Positions 25,557-34,578 are shown, numbered from the stretch's first letter. The stretch is 51,508 bases of DNA from RGIG7213 sp045545665 (GCA_045545665.1 JAZQBL010000003.1:1-51508), one strand, 5' to 3'. Notes: generated by a model not told the origin, from the letters alone. Made by a program: numbers and translations.

Positions 25557-26927
25557 TTATTTCTTCTTGAGGCACTTTACGACGACCCCGGAAAGGGCGA
25601 ACAGTGCGATCGCATTGGGGATGACCATAAGGAAGTTGAACATATCGGCAAGCTCCCAGACGAGATCGTTTGAAAGGATAGAACCGAGGAAAATAAACCC
25701 AACAGCGATTATCGAATAGATAAGCACGGAGAGCTTTTTGCTGAAAAGATACTGAACGTTGATCTTACCGAAAAAGTTCCAGCCGATTATAGTTGAAAAA
25801 GCAAAGAACAAAAGACAAACAGCAATAAGAGCACTGCCGAGGCTGTCGCCGAAAACGGTCGCAAATGCATTTTGCATAAGGTTCGCCTTTGTGTATCCGT
25901 CTTCGCTTCCGTCAGCCAAAGGACCGCCGTTTGTATAAAGCGTCGTGATAACAACAAGTGCTGTCATTGTAAGAACAACGAACGTATCTATAAATACGCC
26001 TATCATTGCAACAACGCCCTGATCGTGGGGTTTTTCTACGTTTGCCATTGCGTGTGCGTGGGGAGTTGAACCCATACCTGCCTCGTTTGAGAAAAGTCCT
26101 CTTTTTGCGCCCTGGCTTATAGCGGATTTAAGTGCCGCACCGATACCGCCGCCGATTATCGCCTGCGGTGCGAAAGCGTACTTGAATATAAGAGCAAACG
26201 CTTCGGGAACACGTGTTATATTTACAGCAAGCACAACGATACTGAGAAGAATGTAAAGAACAGCCATAAACGGAACTATCTTTTCGGTAACGGATGCAAT
26301 GCGCTGTATACCGCCGACGAAAATAAACGCCGATACAAGCACAAGAACGATACCCACAGACCACGTGGGGATACCGAACGCCTCGTTACAGCTCTGTGCT
26401 ATGGAGTTTGACTGTACCATAGTACCCATAAATCCGAGTGCGAGAATAAGAGTTACCGAGAAGAAAGCGGAAAGGATTTTACCGAATTTGCCTTTAAATG
26501 CTTCTCTTATATAGTAAACGGGACCGCCCGAAATGCTTCCGTCGGAGTTCACAACACGTGTTGACTGTGCAAGAACTGCCTCTGCATATATCGTTGCCAT
26601 ACCGAAAAATGCAATTATCCACATCCAGAATATAGCACCCGGACCACCGACGAGAATAGCACCGCACGCACCGACGATATTACCCGTACCGACCTGTGCG
26701 GCAATAGCTGTGGAAAGTGCCTGGAATGAAGAAAGACCGCTTTTCTGTTTTCCGCCCTTCATTGAGAAGTTACCGAAAACTCTTTTCATACCCTCGCCGA
26801 AGCAACGGATCTGAACAAATCTTGTCTTGACGGAATAAAAGATACCGACACCGACAAGCAATACAATAAGAATGTAGTCAGACATGTATGCATTTACAGT
26901 CTGAACAACCTTTAAAACTGCGTCCAT
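25557..26927 (-). CDS. AGCS-family sodium:glycine/alanine symporter under a glycine riboswitch
   Basis: 456 residues from the ATG at 26927, which has AGGAGG 5 nt upstream; the frame extends 44 codons upstream into the riboswitch terminator and is not coding there. About ten membrane helices. Motifs: FQALSTAIAAQVGTGNIVGA (about 70-90), GGPVYYIREAFKG (about 130) and GAKRGLFSNEAGMGSTPHAH (about 270-289). Since its leader contains a glycine aptamer, glycine is the probable substrate or signal. It is a paralogue of 17484-18884, with a differing C-terminus. Confidence 0.93.
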   Translation of the reverse strand: MDAVLKVVQTVNAYMSDYILIVLLVGVGIFYSVKTRFVQIRCFGEGMKRVFGNFSMKGGKQKSGLSSFQALSTAIAAQVGTGNIVGACGAILVGGPGAIFWMWIIAFFGMATIYAEAVLAQSTRVVNSDGSISGGPVYYIREAFKGKFGKILSAFFSVTLILALGFMGTMVQSNSIAQSCNEAFGIPTWSVGIVLVLVSAFIFVGGIQRIASVTEKIVPFMAVLYILLSIVVLAVNITRVPEAFALIFKYAFAPQAIIGGGIGAALKSAISQGAKRGLFSNEAGMGSTPHAHAMANVEKPHDQGVVAMIGVFIDTFVVLTMTALVVITTLYTNGGPLADGSEDGYTKANLMQNAFATVFGDSLGSALIAVCLLFFAFSTIIGWNFFGKINVQYLFSKKLSVLIYSIIAVGFIFLGSILSNDLVWELADMFNFLMVIPNAIALFALSGVVVKCLKKK

Positions 26928-26945
26928 AAACGCCTCCTGTAAAAA

Positions 26946-26973
26946 CAAAAAAAAATCCGCTGAAATAGCGGAG
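26946..26973 (-). terminator. riboswitch expression-platform terminator
   Basis: Minus strand: TCCGCT-ATTTC-AGCGGA (26956-26972) followed by nine T residues, about 20 nt upstream of the symporter ribosome binding site. It is placed to be controlled by the glycine aptamer just before it. Confidence 0.8.
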
Positions 26974-26998
26974 AAAAAGGAAATACTCGGACATAGTT

Positions 26999-27105
26999 CT
27001 GCCCGCTCTGTCCTTTTGCCTGAGAGATTCGGCTTTCGCCTTGCACCTTCGGCACCCATACGGTTTATGGGATTCTCCAGAGCGCCCTCCGCCTTCGGTC
27101 TTGCA
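26999..27105 (-). ncRNA. glycine riboswitch (gcvT-type aptamer)
   Basis: Read on the minus strand it shows the class hallmarks in order: GCGCTCTGGAGAATCCC, then GTGCCGAAGGTGCAAG, then TCTCAGGCAAAAGGACAGAG. The outer P1 helix forms between GCGCTCTG and CAGAGCG. I see one complete aptamer; the upstream GACCGAAGGCGGAGGGC resembles part of a second one but is incomplete. A terminator follows and the regulated gene is an AGCS symporter, a well-known glycine riboswitch target. Whether glycine turns it on or off cannot be read directly from the sequence. Confidence 0.9.
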
Positions 27106-27140
27106 AAGCAATTCCCAAAGCTTCAACGGTCGTGACGAAT

Positions 27141-27169
27141 ATTCTATCACAATAAAGCTGTGATTTCAA
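27141..27169 (-). promoter_or_regulatory. promoter of the glycine riboswitch-symporter unit
   Basis: Minus strand: TTGAAA (27164-27169), 17-nt spacer, TAGAAT (27141-27146). The spacer is itself an inverted repeat, TCACA-N7-TGTGA (27147-27163). Confidence 0.65.
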
Positions 27170-27321
27170 TATCAATTATGCACAAAAAACGTCGAATTTT
27201 TTTGTGAATTAATGATATACCCAAGCTTATACAATTAATTTCATTTTTTTGATTTAAAATAAATATAGCGTATTCATATTTTTGAGTTATCATATTATAG
27301 AGCAGATGCAAAGGAGATATC

Positions 27322-27570
27322 ATGGAAACGAGAGTAGCGCTTATAAGCATAATAGTTGAAAAGTACGATTCGGCAGAGAGCGTCAATTCCCTCTTGCACG
27401 AATACGGCGACTGCATCATAGGAAGAATGGGTATCCCGTACCGCAAAAAAAATATTAATATTATAAGCGTTGCCGTCGATGCTCCGCAGGACGTTATATC
27501 CGCACTTTCGGGTAAGATAGGAAGACTTGACGGAGTAAGCGTTAAAACTGTGTATTCGGGAGGTATCTGA
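27322..27570 (+). CDS. TM1266-type iron-only hydrogenase system regulator
   Basis: 82 residues with an ACT/NikR-C-like fold. The sequence fits the small protein family named after Thermotoga TM1266 that accompanies [FeFe]-hydrogenase maturation genes: ETRVALISIIVEKYDSAE at the N-terminus, IIGRMGIPYRKKNINIISVAV in the middle (about 35-55) and a LSGKIGRLDGVSVKTVYS end. The molecular role is unproven; a regulatory or ligand-sensing role is the family label. Start: AAAGGAG 6 nt before the ATG. Its stop overlaps the hydE start (TGATG). Confidence 0.85.
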   Translation: METRVALISIIVEKYDSAESVNSLLHEYGDCIIGRMGIPYRKKNINIISVAVDAPQDVISALSGKIGRLDGVSVKTVYSGGI

Positions 27571-28613
27571 TGTTCACCTTTGAACTTATTGATAAGCTTG
27601 CAGCAGAACATTCACTGCCGCTTGAAGAATACGAGCATCTTGTAAAAAATTTCCGTGACGATACCTATGACTATGCCCGTGCAAAAGCAGTCGAGGAAAG
27701 GAAAAAGGTATACTCAAACAAAGTCTTCATACGCGGACTTATTGAAATATCGAACATTTGCAAAAACGACTGCTATTACTGCGGTATCAGAAAAAGCAAC
27801 AGCCTGTGTTCCCGTTACAGACTGAAAAAGGACGAGATACTTTCTTGCTGTGACGAAGGCTATTCCCTCGGCTTCCGTACCTTTGTTTTGCAAGGCGGTG
27901 AGGATGGATATTTTACAGACGACGTTCTTTGCGACATAGTAACGTCAATAAAGGCAAAATACCCCGAATGTGCCGTAACGCTTTCTCTGGGTGAACGCTC
28001 GTTCGACAGCTACAAGCGTCTGAGGGAAGCCGGGGCTGACAGATATCTTTTGCGTCACGAAACCATAACCCGTAAGCACTACGAAGCGCTTCATCCCGAA
28101 AATATGTCATATGATGAGAGGCTGCGGTGCTTGAACGATCTGAAATCACTCGGCTTTCAGGTCGGAGTCGGATTTATGGTATCATCACCGTTTATGACAG
28201 CAGAGCATATAGCAAGTGATTTGAAATTTATTGAAGAATTTGATCCGCAAATGTGCGGTATAGGCCCGTTTATTCCGCACTGTGACACACCTTTTGCGGA
28301 TTTCCCGGCAGGAGATGCCGATCTTACGTGTTATCTTCTGTCACTCATACGGCTGATACATCCGAATATTTTACTGCCCGCAACGACAGCTCTCGGTTCG
28401 GTATCTGTCGGCGGACGTGAAAAAGGAATAATGTCGGGTGCAAACGTCATAATGCCGAATCTTTCACCGTCATCGGTGAGAGAAAAATATATGCTTTACA
28501 ACGGAAAGGCGTATACGGGAAGCGAAGCGGGAGAAAACCTTGCAAACATCATGGCAAGCCTTGCGGAAATAGGCTACGAAACGGTCGTTGACCGAGGAGA
28601 TTATGCAAAATAA
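27570..28613 (+). CDS. hydE: [FeFe]-hydrogenase H-cluster radical SAM maturase HydE
   Basis: 347 residues, the typical length. Radical SAM enzyme of H-cluster assembly, acting on a Cys-Fe complex to help build the dithiolate bridge. The Cx3Cx2C cluster motif is C64, C68, C71 (ICKNDCYYCGIRKSN), followed by QGGEDGYF and the SAM-binding SLGERSFDSYKRLREAGADRYLLRHET stretch split around residues 140-165. Translation is coupled to the regulator gene upstream through a one-base overlap. HydG follows after 49 nt. Confidence 0.96.
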   Translation: MFTFELIDKLAAEHSLPLEEYEHLVKNFRDDTYDYARAKAVEERKKVYSNKVFIRGLIEISNICKNDCYYCGIRKSNSLCSRYRLKKDEILSCCDEGYSLGFRTFVLQGGEDGYFTDDVLCDIVTSIKAKYPECAVTLSLGERSFDSYKRLREAGADRYLLRHETITRKHYEALHPENMSYDERLRCLNDLKSLGFQVGVGFMVSSPFMTAEHIASDLKFIEEFDPQMCGIGPFIPHCDTPFADFPAGDADLTCYLLSLIRLIHPNILLPATTALGSVSVGGREKGIMSGANVIMPNLSPSSVREKYMLYNGKAYTGSEAGENLANIMASLAEIGYETVVDRGDYAK

Positions 28614-28662
28614 ATTTATCTAAAGGGAAAGAAATTCTGACCCTAAAGAAAGGAAAAATAAA

Positions 28663-30111
28663 ATGGCAAAATATGATCCCAGATCACTCAAAGCGGAAGA
28701 ATTTATAAGCGATGAGGAAATAAGAGAAACCTTGGCGTATGCTGAGGAAAACAAAAACAATTTAGAGCTTATTGACTCTATAATCGAAAAAGCACGTCCC
28801 GTAAAAACGGAAACGGGTTACACGTGCCGTGGACTTTCTCACAGAGAAGCATCAGTCCTTCTTGCCTGCGAAGATCCCGAAATGATCGAAAAGATCTACA
28901 AGGTGGCAGAGGAGATAAAGCTTGCGTTTTACGGTGAAAGAATCGTTATATTCGCACCGCTTTACCTTTCAAACTACTGTGTAAACGGCTGTGTTTACTG
29001 TCCCTACCATTTGAAAAACAAGACTATTCCGAGAAAGAAGCTGACACAGGAAGAGGTAAAAGCGGAAGTCATAGCACTTCAGGATATGGGGCACAAGCGT
29101 CTGGCTATCGAGTCGGGCGAGGACCCCGTAAACAATCCCATCGAGTACATTCTTGAATGTATCAACACGATATACAGCGTAAATCACAAAAACGGTGCAA
29201 TACGCAGAGTAAACGTAAACATTGCCGCAACAACTGTCGAAAACTACAAAAAGCTCAAGGATGCGGGAATAGGTACGTACATCCTCTTCCAGGAAACGTA
29301 TCATAAGGAAAGCTATCTGAAGCTTCATCCCACAGGTCCTAAGCACGATTACGCATACCACACGGAAGCACACGACAGAGCAATGCAGGGCGGTATTGAC
29401 GACGTAGGTCTCGGTGTGTTGTTCGGTCTTGAGCTTTACAAGTATGAATTCGCAGGTCTTCTTATGCACGCAGAACATCTTGAAGCTGTTCACGGTGTCG
29501 GACCTCACACGATAAGCGTACCGAGAATAAAACGCGCGGACGACGTCGATCCTACGCAGTTCGACAACTCCATAAGCGATGAAATATTTGAAAAAATAAC
29601 GGCTTGTATCCGCCTTGCGGTTCCCTACACGGGCATTATCATCTCGACAAGAGAAACGGAAGAGGTACGCTCAAAGCTTCTGCGTCTCGGTGTTTCGCAG
29701 GTAAGCGGCGGCTCACGTACGTCTGTCGGCGGTTACGCTTGCGAAGAACGCCCCCACGACACGGAGCAGTTCGACGTTTCGGACCAGAGAACGCTCGACG
29801 AGGTCGTACACTGGCTTATAGATAACGGACACATTCCGTCATTCTGTACCGCTTGTTACCGTGAAGGCAGAACCGGCGACAGATTTATGAGTCTTTGCAA
29901 GACAGGACAGATAATAAACTGCTGTCATCCGAACGCTCTTATGACTTTAACCGAATATCTCGTTGACTACGGCAGCGAAGAAACGAAAGCCGCAGGCTAT
30001 AAGATGATAGACAAACAGCTTGAAAAGATAACAAACGAAAAGGTAAAAGCCATAGCAAGGGCGAATATTGAGGACATCAAAAACTCCAACCGCCGTGATT
30101 TCAGATTTTAA
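28663..30111 (+). CDS. hydG: [FeFe]-hydrogenase H-cluster radical SAM maturase HydG
   Basis: 482 residues. It cleaves tyrosine to make the CO and CN ligands of the H-cluster. The radical SAM motif is C106, C110, C113 (NYCVNGCVYCPYH). The C-terminal auxiliary-cluster triad CX2CX13C is intact at C395, C398 and C412 (FCTACYREGRTGDRFM...C), which separates HydG from tyrosine lyase ThiH. It has an AAAGGAAAAATAAA leader before the ATG. HydF begins 9 nt after its stop. Confidence 0.97.
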   Translation: MAKYDPRSLKAEEFISDEEIRETLAYAEENKNNLELIDSIIEKARPVKTETGYTCRGLSHREASVLLACEDPEMIEKIYKVAEEIKLAFYGERIVIFAPLYLSNYCVNGCVYCPYHLKNKTIPRKKLTQEEVKAEVIALQDMGHKRLAIESGEDPVNNPIEYILECINTIYSVNHKNGAIRRVNVNIAATTVENYKKLKDAGIGTYILFQETYHKESYLKLHPTGPKHDYAYHTEAHDRAMQGGIDDVGLGVLFGLELYKYEFAGLLMHAEHLEAVHGVGPHTISVPRIKRADDVDPTQFDNSISDEIFEKITACIRLAVPYTGIIISTRETEEVRSKLLRLGVSQVSGGSRTSVGGYACEERPHDTEQFDVSDQRTLDEVVHWLIDNGHIPSFCTACYREGRTGDRFMSLCKTGQIINCCHPNALMTLTEYLVDYGSEETKAAGYKMIDKQLEKITNEKVKAIARANIEDIKNSNRRDFRF

Positions 30112-30120
30112 GAGGTCGTT

Positions 30121-31305
30121 ATGGGACTTAACAGTACGCCTTCGGGCGAAAGACTTACAATAGGATTTTTCGGCGCAAGAAATGCGGGGAAATCAAGCAT
30201 TGTAAACGCAGTAACGAATCAGAGCATATCCGTCGTTTCGGACACTCCCGGAACGACGACGGACGCTGTAAAAAAGTCAATGGAGCTTTTGCCGATAGGT
30301 CCGGTTACGATAATCGACACACCGGGACTCGACGACGAAGGATCGCTCGGTGACGAGCGTGTAAAGGTATCACGCCGTATTTTGGCATCGGTCGATGCCG
30401 CTGTTCTCGTCATTGACGCATCCCGTGGGATGTCGGACTTTGACAAAGAGCTTCTTGAAGATATAAAGGCACGGGGCATTCCGTACCTTACCGTTTATAA
30501 CAAATCGGATCTTGCGGAAGTAAAGGAAAACGGTATATACGTAAGTGCAAAAAGCGGTGACGGAATTGATGCACTTAAAGCGAAAATGGCGGAAGAATTT
30601 TCCCAAAAGGAAAACGGAAAGCGTATAGTTTCCGACATATTGCCGAAGGGCTCGCTTGCCGTTCTCGTTATACCCATTGACGAGGCGGCGCCGAAAGGCA
30701 GAATAATTCTGCCGCAGCAGCAGACGATACGCGATCTGCTTGACAACGGATGTATGTGTATATGCTGTCAGCCGAGTGAGCTTACAAGTGTATTGGCATC
30801 CCTTAATAAAAAGCCCGATATCGTCATAACAGACTCGCAGGTATTTGCAAAAGTATCTTCCCTTTTACCGGATGATATACAGCTTACGTCGTTTTCTATC
30901 CTTTTTGCAAGATACAAAGGAGAGCTTGAAACGCTTGTGAACGGCGCATATGCAATATCGGATTTAAAAGACGGAGATACGGTGCTTATTTCCGAAGGCT
31001 GTACACACAGACGAAGCTGTAAGGATATAGGAACGGTAAAGCTTCCCGCACTTATACGAAAGTATACGCAAAAGGAGCTTAATTTCAAATTCACCTCGGG
31101 CGGTGAGTTTGAAGACGATCTTTCCGACGTTGCACTCGTTTTGCACTGCGGCGGCTGTATGCTTACAGAAAAAGAGATGAAATACAGAATGAGCATCTGC
31201 AGTCAGTACAAAAAACCGATAGTAAATTACGGTGTTGCAATAGCACATATGAACGGAATACTGAAACGCACAACGTCAATGTTTTCGGAAATAACACACA
31301 AATAA
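30121..31305 (+). CDS. hydF: [FeFe]-hydrogenase H-cluster maturation GTPase HydF
   Basis: 394 residues. Scaffold GTPase that holds the 2Fe precursor and hands it to apo-hydrogenase. The GTPase domain has P-loop GARNAGKS (18-25), switch DTPGTTTD, G3 DTPGLDDEG and NKSD (about 126-129). The C-terminal cluster-binding residues are present in ISEGCTHRR (about residue 295) and LHCGGCM (about 345-351), the CxH...HCxxC pattern of HydF. It is the last gene of the maturation operon and ends just before a terminator hairpin. Confidence 0.96.
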   Translation: MGLNSTPSGERLTIGFFGARNAGKSSIVNAVTNQSISVVSDTPGTTTDAVKKSMELLPIGPVTIIDTPGLDDEGSLGDERVKVSRRILASVDAAVLVIDASRGMSDFDKELLEDIKARGIPYLTVYNKSDLAEVKENGIYVSAKSGDGIDALKAKMAEEFSQKENGKRIVSDILPKGSLAVLVIPIDEAAPKGRIILPQQQTIRDLLDNGCMCICCQPSELTSVLASLNKKPDIVITDSQVFAKVSSLLPDDIQLTSFSILFARYKGELETLVNGAYAISDLKDGDTVLISEGCTHRRSCKDIGTVKLPALIRKYTQKELNFKFTSGGEFEDDLSDVALVLHCGGCMLTEKEMKYRMSICSQYKKPIVNYGVAIAHMNGILKRTTSMFSEITHK

Positions 31306-31311
31306 AAATAA

Positions 31312-31347
31312 CGGCAGCTTAATACCGACAAGGTAAAAAAGCTGCCG
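31312..31347. terminator. terminator hairpin between hydF and the paralogue array
   Basis: CGGCAGCTT (31312-31320) pairs with AAGCTGCCG (31339-31347). An inner ACC...GGT extends it, A/T-rich flanks lie on both sides, and it sits between convergent genes. Confidence 0.75.
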
Positions 31348-31360
31348 CTTTTGTATTTAA

Positions 31361-32056
31361 TTATCTTGCTCTGCGTTTTTTGAGCATTACGCCGACACCA
31401 AGTATTGAAACAAGCATACAAACAGTAATAAAAGGTGCGGCGTCTGATGTTTGGGGATTATCGTACAAATGCAATATACTTACTACAGCCTCGCCGCCCG
31501 AAATGCGCCATCCGTTATCCGTGTATTCAAAGTTCACTGCAACATTTTTCATCTGAACGTCATCAGTTCCATCAAAATACCCGTGCACTTTAACCATTGC
31601 TGTCGCATCGGAGGATATGAGAATATTGCTTTTATAATCATTATCAAGCAACGGATAACCGGGAGCTGATGCATAGCCTTCACAAAGATACACATCACCG
31701 TTGTAATTTTTTAAGCCTTCTTTAAAAAGCTCATTTTGAGAAATAAATTCCTCGGTAAAAATAGATCCGAGATAATTTTCTCTCCACCACTCTACTGTTC
31801 TGTATTCTTCTTTCGGAATATAAAACTTTATATGGCTGACGTTAAAATATCTGTTTAACTCCGCATTAAGCTCATCGCTTACGGCAGAATCAACGTATTC
31901 ATCTATATCACCGTTATATATTCCAACCGTTTTTTGCATACTGTCAATAAGTGCTTCGGCTTCTTCTTTCGTTATCTTTTCACCGGCAAATGAAGCGATT
32001 GAAAACATTGAAACGAATATTGTCACACTCAATATCAAAGATAATATCTTATACAT
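31361..32056 (-). CDS. secreted NPxTxD-tail protein, array member 1
   Basis: 231 residues from the ATG at 32056; the frame opens 12 codons earlier without a ribosome binding site. Layout shared by all six members: a signal peptide (here about 1-24, ASFA-GEK), an N-terminal ITKEEAEALIDSM helix, a variable core, a conserved NFEYTDNGWRISGGEAV strand near residues 180-196, and a tail NPQTSD, hydrophobic segment, KKRR. The tail has the layout of a sortase substrate (NPxTxD-TM-positive charge), although no sortase gene is in the window. The GWRISGG motif recalls NTF2-like or IseA-like domains, a weak resemblance only. It follows member 2 by 88 nt and ends at the array terminator. Confidence 0.75.
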   Translation of the reverse strand: MYKILSLILSVTIFVSMFSIASFAGEKITKEEAEALIDSMQKTVGIYNGDIDEYVDSAVSDELNAELNRYFNVSHIKFYIPKEEYRTVEWWRENYLGSIFTEEFISQNELFKEGLKNYNGDVYLCEGYASAPGYPLLDNDYKSNILISSDATAMVKVHGYFDGTDDVQMKNVAVNFEYTDNGWRISGGEAVVSILHLYDNPQTSDAAPFITVCMLVSILGVGVMLKKRRAR

Positions 32057-32144
32057 TATATCTCTCTTTTTGAAATTCTTTGCAAGTTGCACATGTTTTT
32101 TCTGTTATAAAATTGATCATTACAGCATGTACCGATGCGTAACG

Positions 32145-32858
32145 TCACACCGTGTGTCCGTATCTGCGTTTTTTGAGTATTACGCCGACACCGAGTATTG
32201 AAACAAGCATACAAACAGTAATAAAAGGTGCGGTGTCTGATGTTTGGGGATTGTCAAGCTTTGCGCCGATATATCCGTCTGCTGCAGATCCGCCCGAAAT
32301 ACGCCATCCGTCCTGTGTATTTTCAAATTCAAATTTATACGTTTCCGTAACGTCCGAATCTTTATAATAAGCCGACAGTATAGCAGTGTCTTTATCTTCA
32401 AGCGTCACCGTAACTTCACCTTTTGACATTCCGCGGCTTGGGAAAGTAACGTTTTTCACCATACCGTCAACAAAATAAACGTTTCCGTCATACGCCATCA
32501 TACCGCTTTTATAATAAAGGATATTCGACTTTGCAATATATTCTTCCGTAAAGAATCCTTTCAGCTTATTCTGCCAGTATTCAACGCTTTCCGTGCCCTC
32601 TTTTGCACAAAATACGTGTCCGTATGCAAAAATACCGCCGTACTCCTTGCTTATTCCGTCGCATACGTCCTGGCTTGCTTTTTCGGAAGATATATATTCA
32701 TCTATGCCGCCGCCGAAAAGAATTGTCGACAGTTCTTTTACCTCATCAATCAAAGCGTTCGCTTCATCAAGCGTAATGGCTTCATCCGCATACGATGCTA
32801 TGGAAAACGCCGACAGAATCACAGTAAAACAAGTCACTAAACACAATAATTTTTTCAT
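32145..32858 (-). CDS. secreted NPxTxD-tail protein, array member 2
   Basis: 237 residues; start MKKLLCLVTCFTV with a GGAG site. The signal peptide (ASYA-DEA) is almost identical to that of member 6, while the tail (NPQTSDTAPFITVCMLVS...) is almost identical to that of member 1, except for the ending YGHTV that it shares with members 4 and 5. The mid-part contains IDEYISSEKASQD and an ENTQDGWRISGGSA motif. It is driven by its own promoter (32924-32951), a copy of the one before member 6. Together with member 1 it forms a two-gene transcript. Confidence 0.75.
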   Translation of the reverse strand: MKKLLCLVTCFTVILSAFSIASYADEAITLDEANALIDEVKELSTILFGGGIDEYISSEKASQDVCDGISKEYGGIFAYGHVFCAKEGTESVEYWQNKLKGFFTEEYIAKSNILYYKSGMMAYDGNVYFVDGMVKNVTFPSRGMSKGEVTVTLEDKDTAILSAYYKDSDVTETYKFEFENTQDGWRISGGSAADGYIGAKLDNPQTSDTAPFITVCMLVSILGVGVILKKRRYGHTV

Positions 32859-33046
32859 AATGATATTCTCCTTTTTCGGTACAGAGGATAATTTATACGC
32901 ACTAAATTATCTCTTCTGATTTAATTATATCAAGAATTTCCCTTTTGTCAAGCGGTTTTTTCATTTTTCACAATATCTTTTAAAAAAACAAAAGCAGTGA
33001 TTTTTTCTTAAGCTCTATGTTTGACAAACATATTCGGCTATCGAAG
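32750..33046. repeat. duplicated 5'-end and promoter segment, copy A
   Basis: About 290 bases covering the signal-peptide end of member 2, its promoter and upstream DNA. It matches 36045-36308 at an offset of 3261-3262 bases with few differences. Copy A retains TTGACA and the following 15 or so bases (33021-33041) of the plus-strand promoter that drives the NYN gene in copy B, but then diverges before the -10 box. This suggests that copy A was made by duplicating copy B. Confidence 0.8.
32924..32951 (-). promoter_or_regulatory. promoter of array members 2-1
   Basis: Minus strand: TTGACA (32946-32951), 16-nt spacer ending TGA, TATAAT (32924-32929), i.e. consensus boxes with an extended -10 (TGATATAAT). 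Confidence 0.85.
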
Positions 33047-33055
33047 TTAAAACAT

Positions 33056-33787
33056 TTACCCGTGTCTGCGTTTTTTGAGCATTACGCCGACACCGATGGA
33101 GGACACGAGCAGGCATATGATAACAGGTGTTGCACTGTCAGCCGTTTCGGGGTTTGTGTTATCGTGTGCAATTGCGCGACGCATAAATCGCTCCGTTGCT
33201 TCGCCGCCGCATATTCTCCAGCCGTTATCCGTATATTCAAAATCAACTTCGTATTTTGTCGGATCAAATCCGTCAAAATGTGCTTCAAGTAAGACTGTAT
33301 CGCTGTCAACCAGCGTCAAGTGATCCTCAAGTGAAAGTCCACATTCACATAAATGCGGAAAGCCCGGCACTTCCATATACGCTACGGGGTCTATCATATA
33401 GACTTTATCATCAAGTTCAATGAGTCCAAAACGCAAAATCACATTATTTTCAACATAATCATCTGTCATGAATTTTTTTATGTGGTCATGCCAAAAAGAA
33501 AGTGTACCATATTCGCCTTCAGGCAGTGATAAAAGTTCCATTTCAGGTTTATATCTTAATTTTTCACATAAGCGTTCGTACACAGATCGGTCTGTTACAG
33601 TTTTTTTGGGAAGTTCGCCTAAAAATATATCTGTATTCGTGCCCCCAATCGTTTCTTTGAACTTATACATTTTGTCAATAAGCTCTGCCGCTTCCGTTTT
33701 CGTTATTGCCCGCTCGGCACTCACAGATATAAGAAGTAAAGGCGAAAACAAGGTAATACAAAGAAATAAAGATATTAGTCTTTTCAT
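33056..33787 (-). CDS. secreted NPxTxD-tail protein, array member 3
   Basis: 243 residues from the ATG at 33787, which has GGAGG 6 nt upstream. The signal peptide MKRLISLFLCITLFSPLLL resembles that of member 4, whereas the 3' end (NPETADSATPVIICLLVS...HG) is almost identical in DNA to that of member 6. The core contains a TNTDIFLGELPKKTVTD segment and a LDDKVYMID strand like those of member 4, and the EYTDNGWRICGGEATE motif has Cys in place of Ser. It is the last gene of the four-gene transcript that begins with member 6. 17 codons upstream of the ATG are also open, identical in member 4 except one residue. Confidence 0.75.
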   Translation of the reverse strand: MKRLISLFLCITLFSPLLLISVSAERAITKTEAAELIDKMYKFKETIGGTNTDIFLGELPKKTVTDRSVYERLCEKLRYKPEMELLSLPEGEYGTLSFWHDHIKKFMTDDYVENNVILRFGLIELDDKVYMIDPVAYMEVPGFPHLCECGLSLEDHLTLVDSDTVLLEAHFDGFDPTKYEVDFEYTDNGWRICGGEATERFMRRAIAHDNTNPETADSATPVIICLLVSSIGVGVMLKKRRHG

Positions 33788-33834
33788 AATCAAACCTCCG
33801 CAAATCAAATTAACAAAGTATTTTCGGCGTAACG

Positions 33835-34578
33835 TCACACCGTGTGTCCGTATCTGCGTTTTTTAAGAATTACACTGACACCGAAAGAAGATGCAAGCAA
33901 GCAAACGATAACAGATGTTGCACTGTCGGCCGTTTCGGGGTTTGTGTTATCGTGTGCAATTGCATAATACATAAACTGCTCCGTTGCTTCACCGCCGCAT
34001 ATTCTCCAGCCGTTATCCGTATATTCAAAATCGACTTCATATTTTGTCAGTCCATCTTTTTTGTAATACGCTTCAAGTAAAACTGTGTCATTGTCAATCA
34101 GCGTTATGCGATCTTCAATAGGTTTACCGTCAGATATAAGCCCCGGCAACCCCGGTGTCACCTCAAAGAACAATGAATCAACGCGGTATATTTTATCATC
34201 GAGCATAAAAATCGCCCAATTAAATCGTACATTATTACGTATATAATCATCAGTCAAAAATTGACCTATATGATCATACCAAAATGATGGGGTGCCGTAA
34301 TCGCCGTCAAGAAGATAGAATATAAGATCATCGGACGGTGAAAGTCCGCTTAACTTAAAAAGGCGGTCGTATGTTTCTTTATCCGTAACTTCTGTACCAT
34401 TAAGATCGTGTATATTTATGTCGCCATTCGTATCACTCAAAGTTTTATGATAACCGTTCATTTTTTCTATAAGCGTTGCCGCCTCAGCTTTTGTTATAGC
34501 AGGTTCGGCATTTGCACCTGTTAATAACAAAGCTGAAAACAAAGTGATGCAAAGAAATAAAGCTGTTAGTCTTTTCAT
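33835..34578 (-). CDS. secreted NPxTxD-tail protein, array member 4
   Basis: 247 residues from the ATG at 34578 with GGAGG upstream. Signal peptide about 1-24 (GANA-EPA). The core includes TNGDINIHDLNGTEVTD and LDDKIYRVD. DGWRISGG is replaced by NGWRICGGEATEQFMYYAIAH, shared with member 3, while the last 35 codons (NPETADSATSVIVCLLASSFGVSVILKK...) are nearly identical in DNA to those of member 5. About 150 bases around its stop and the start of member 3 match the same junction 791 bases to the right, so the unit is a recent tandem duplicate. Confidence 0.75.
   Translation of the reverse strand: MKRLTALFLCITLFSALLLTGANAEPAITKAEAATLIEKMNGYHKTLSDTNGDINIHDLNGTEVTDKETYDRLFKLSGLSPSDDLIFYLLDGDYGTPSFWYDHIGQFLTDDYIRNNVRFNWAIFMLDDKIYRVDSLFFEVTPGLPGLISDGKPIEDRITLIDNDTVLLEAYYKKDGLTKYEVDFEYTDNGWRICGGEATEQFMYYAIAHDNTNPETADSATSVIVCLLASSFGVSVILKKRRYGHTV

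Noticed and set aside
17484..26927. The two AGCS symporters as a composite-transposon-like duplication
   Set aside because: They differ substantially in sequence and flanks, and no insertion sequence is present; they are old paralogues.
27147..27611. 154-codon minus-strand frame over the start of the hydrogenase maturation operon
   Set aside because: It runs antisense to the TM1266-like gene and through the promoter region, has no ribosome binding site and resembles no family.
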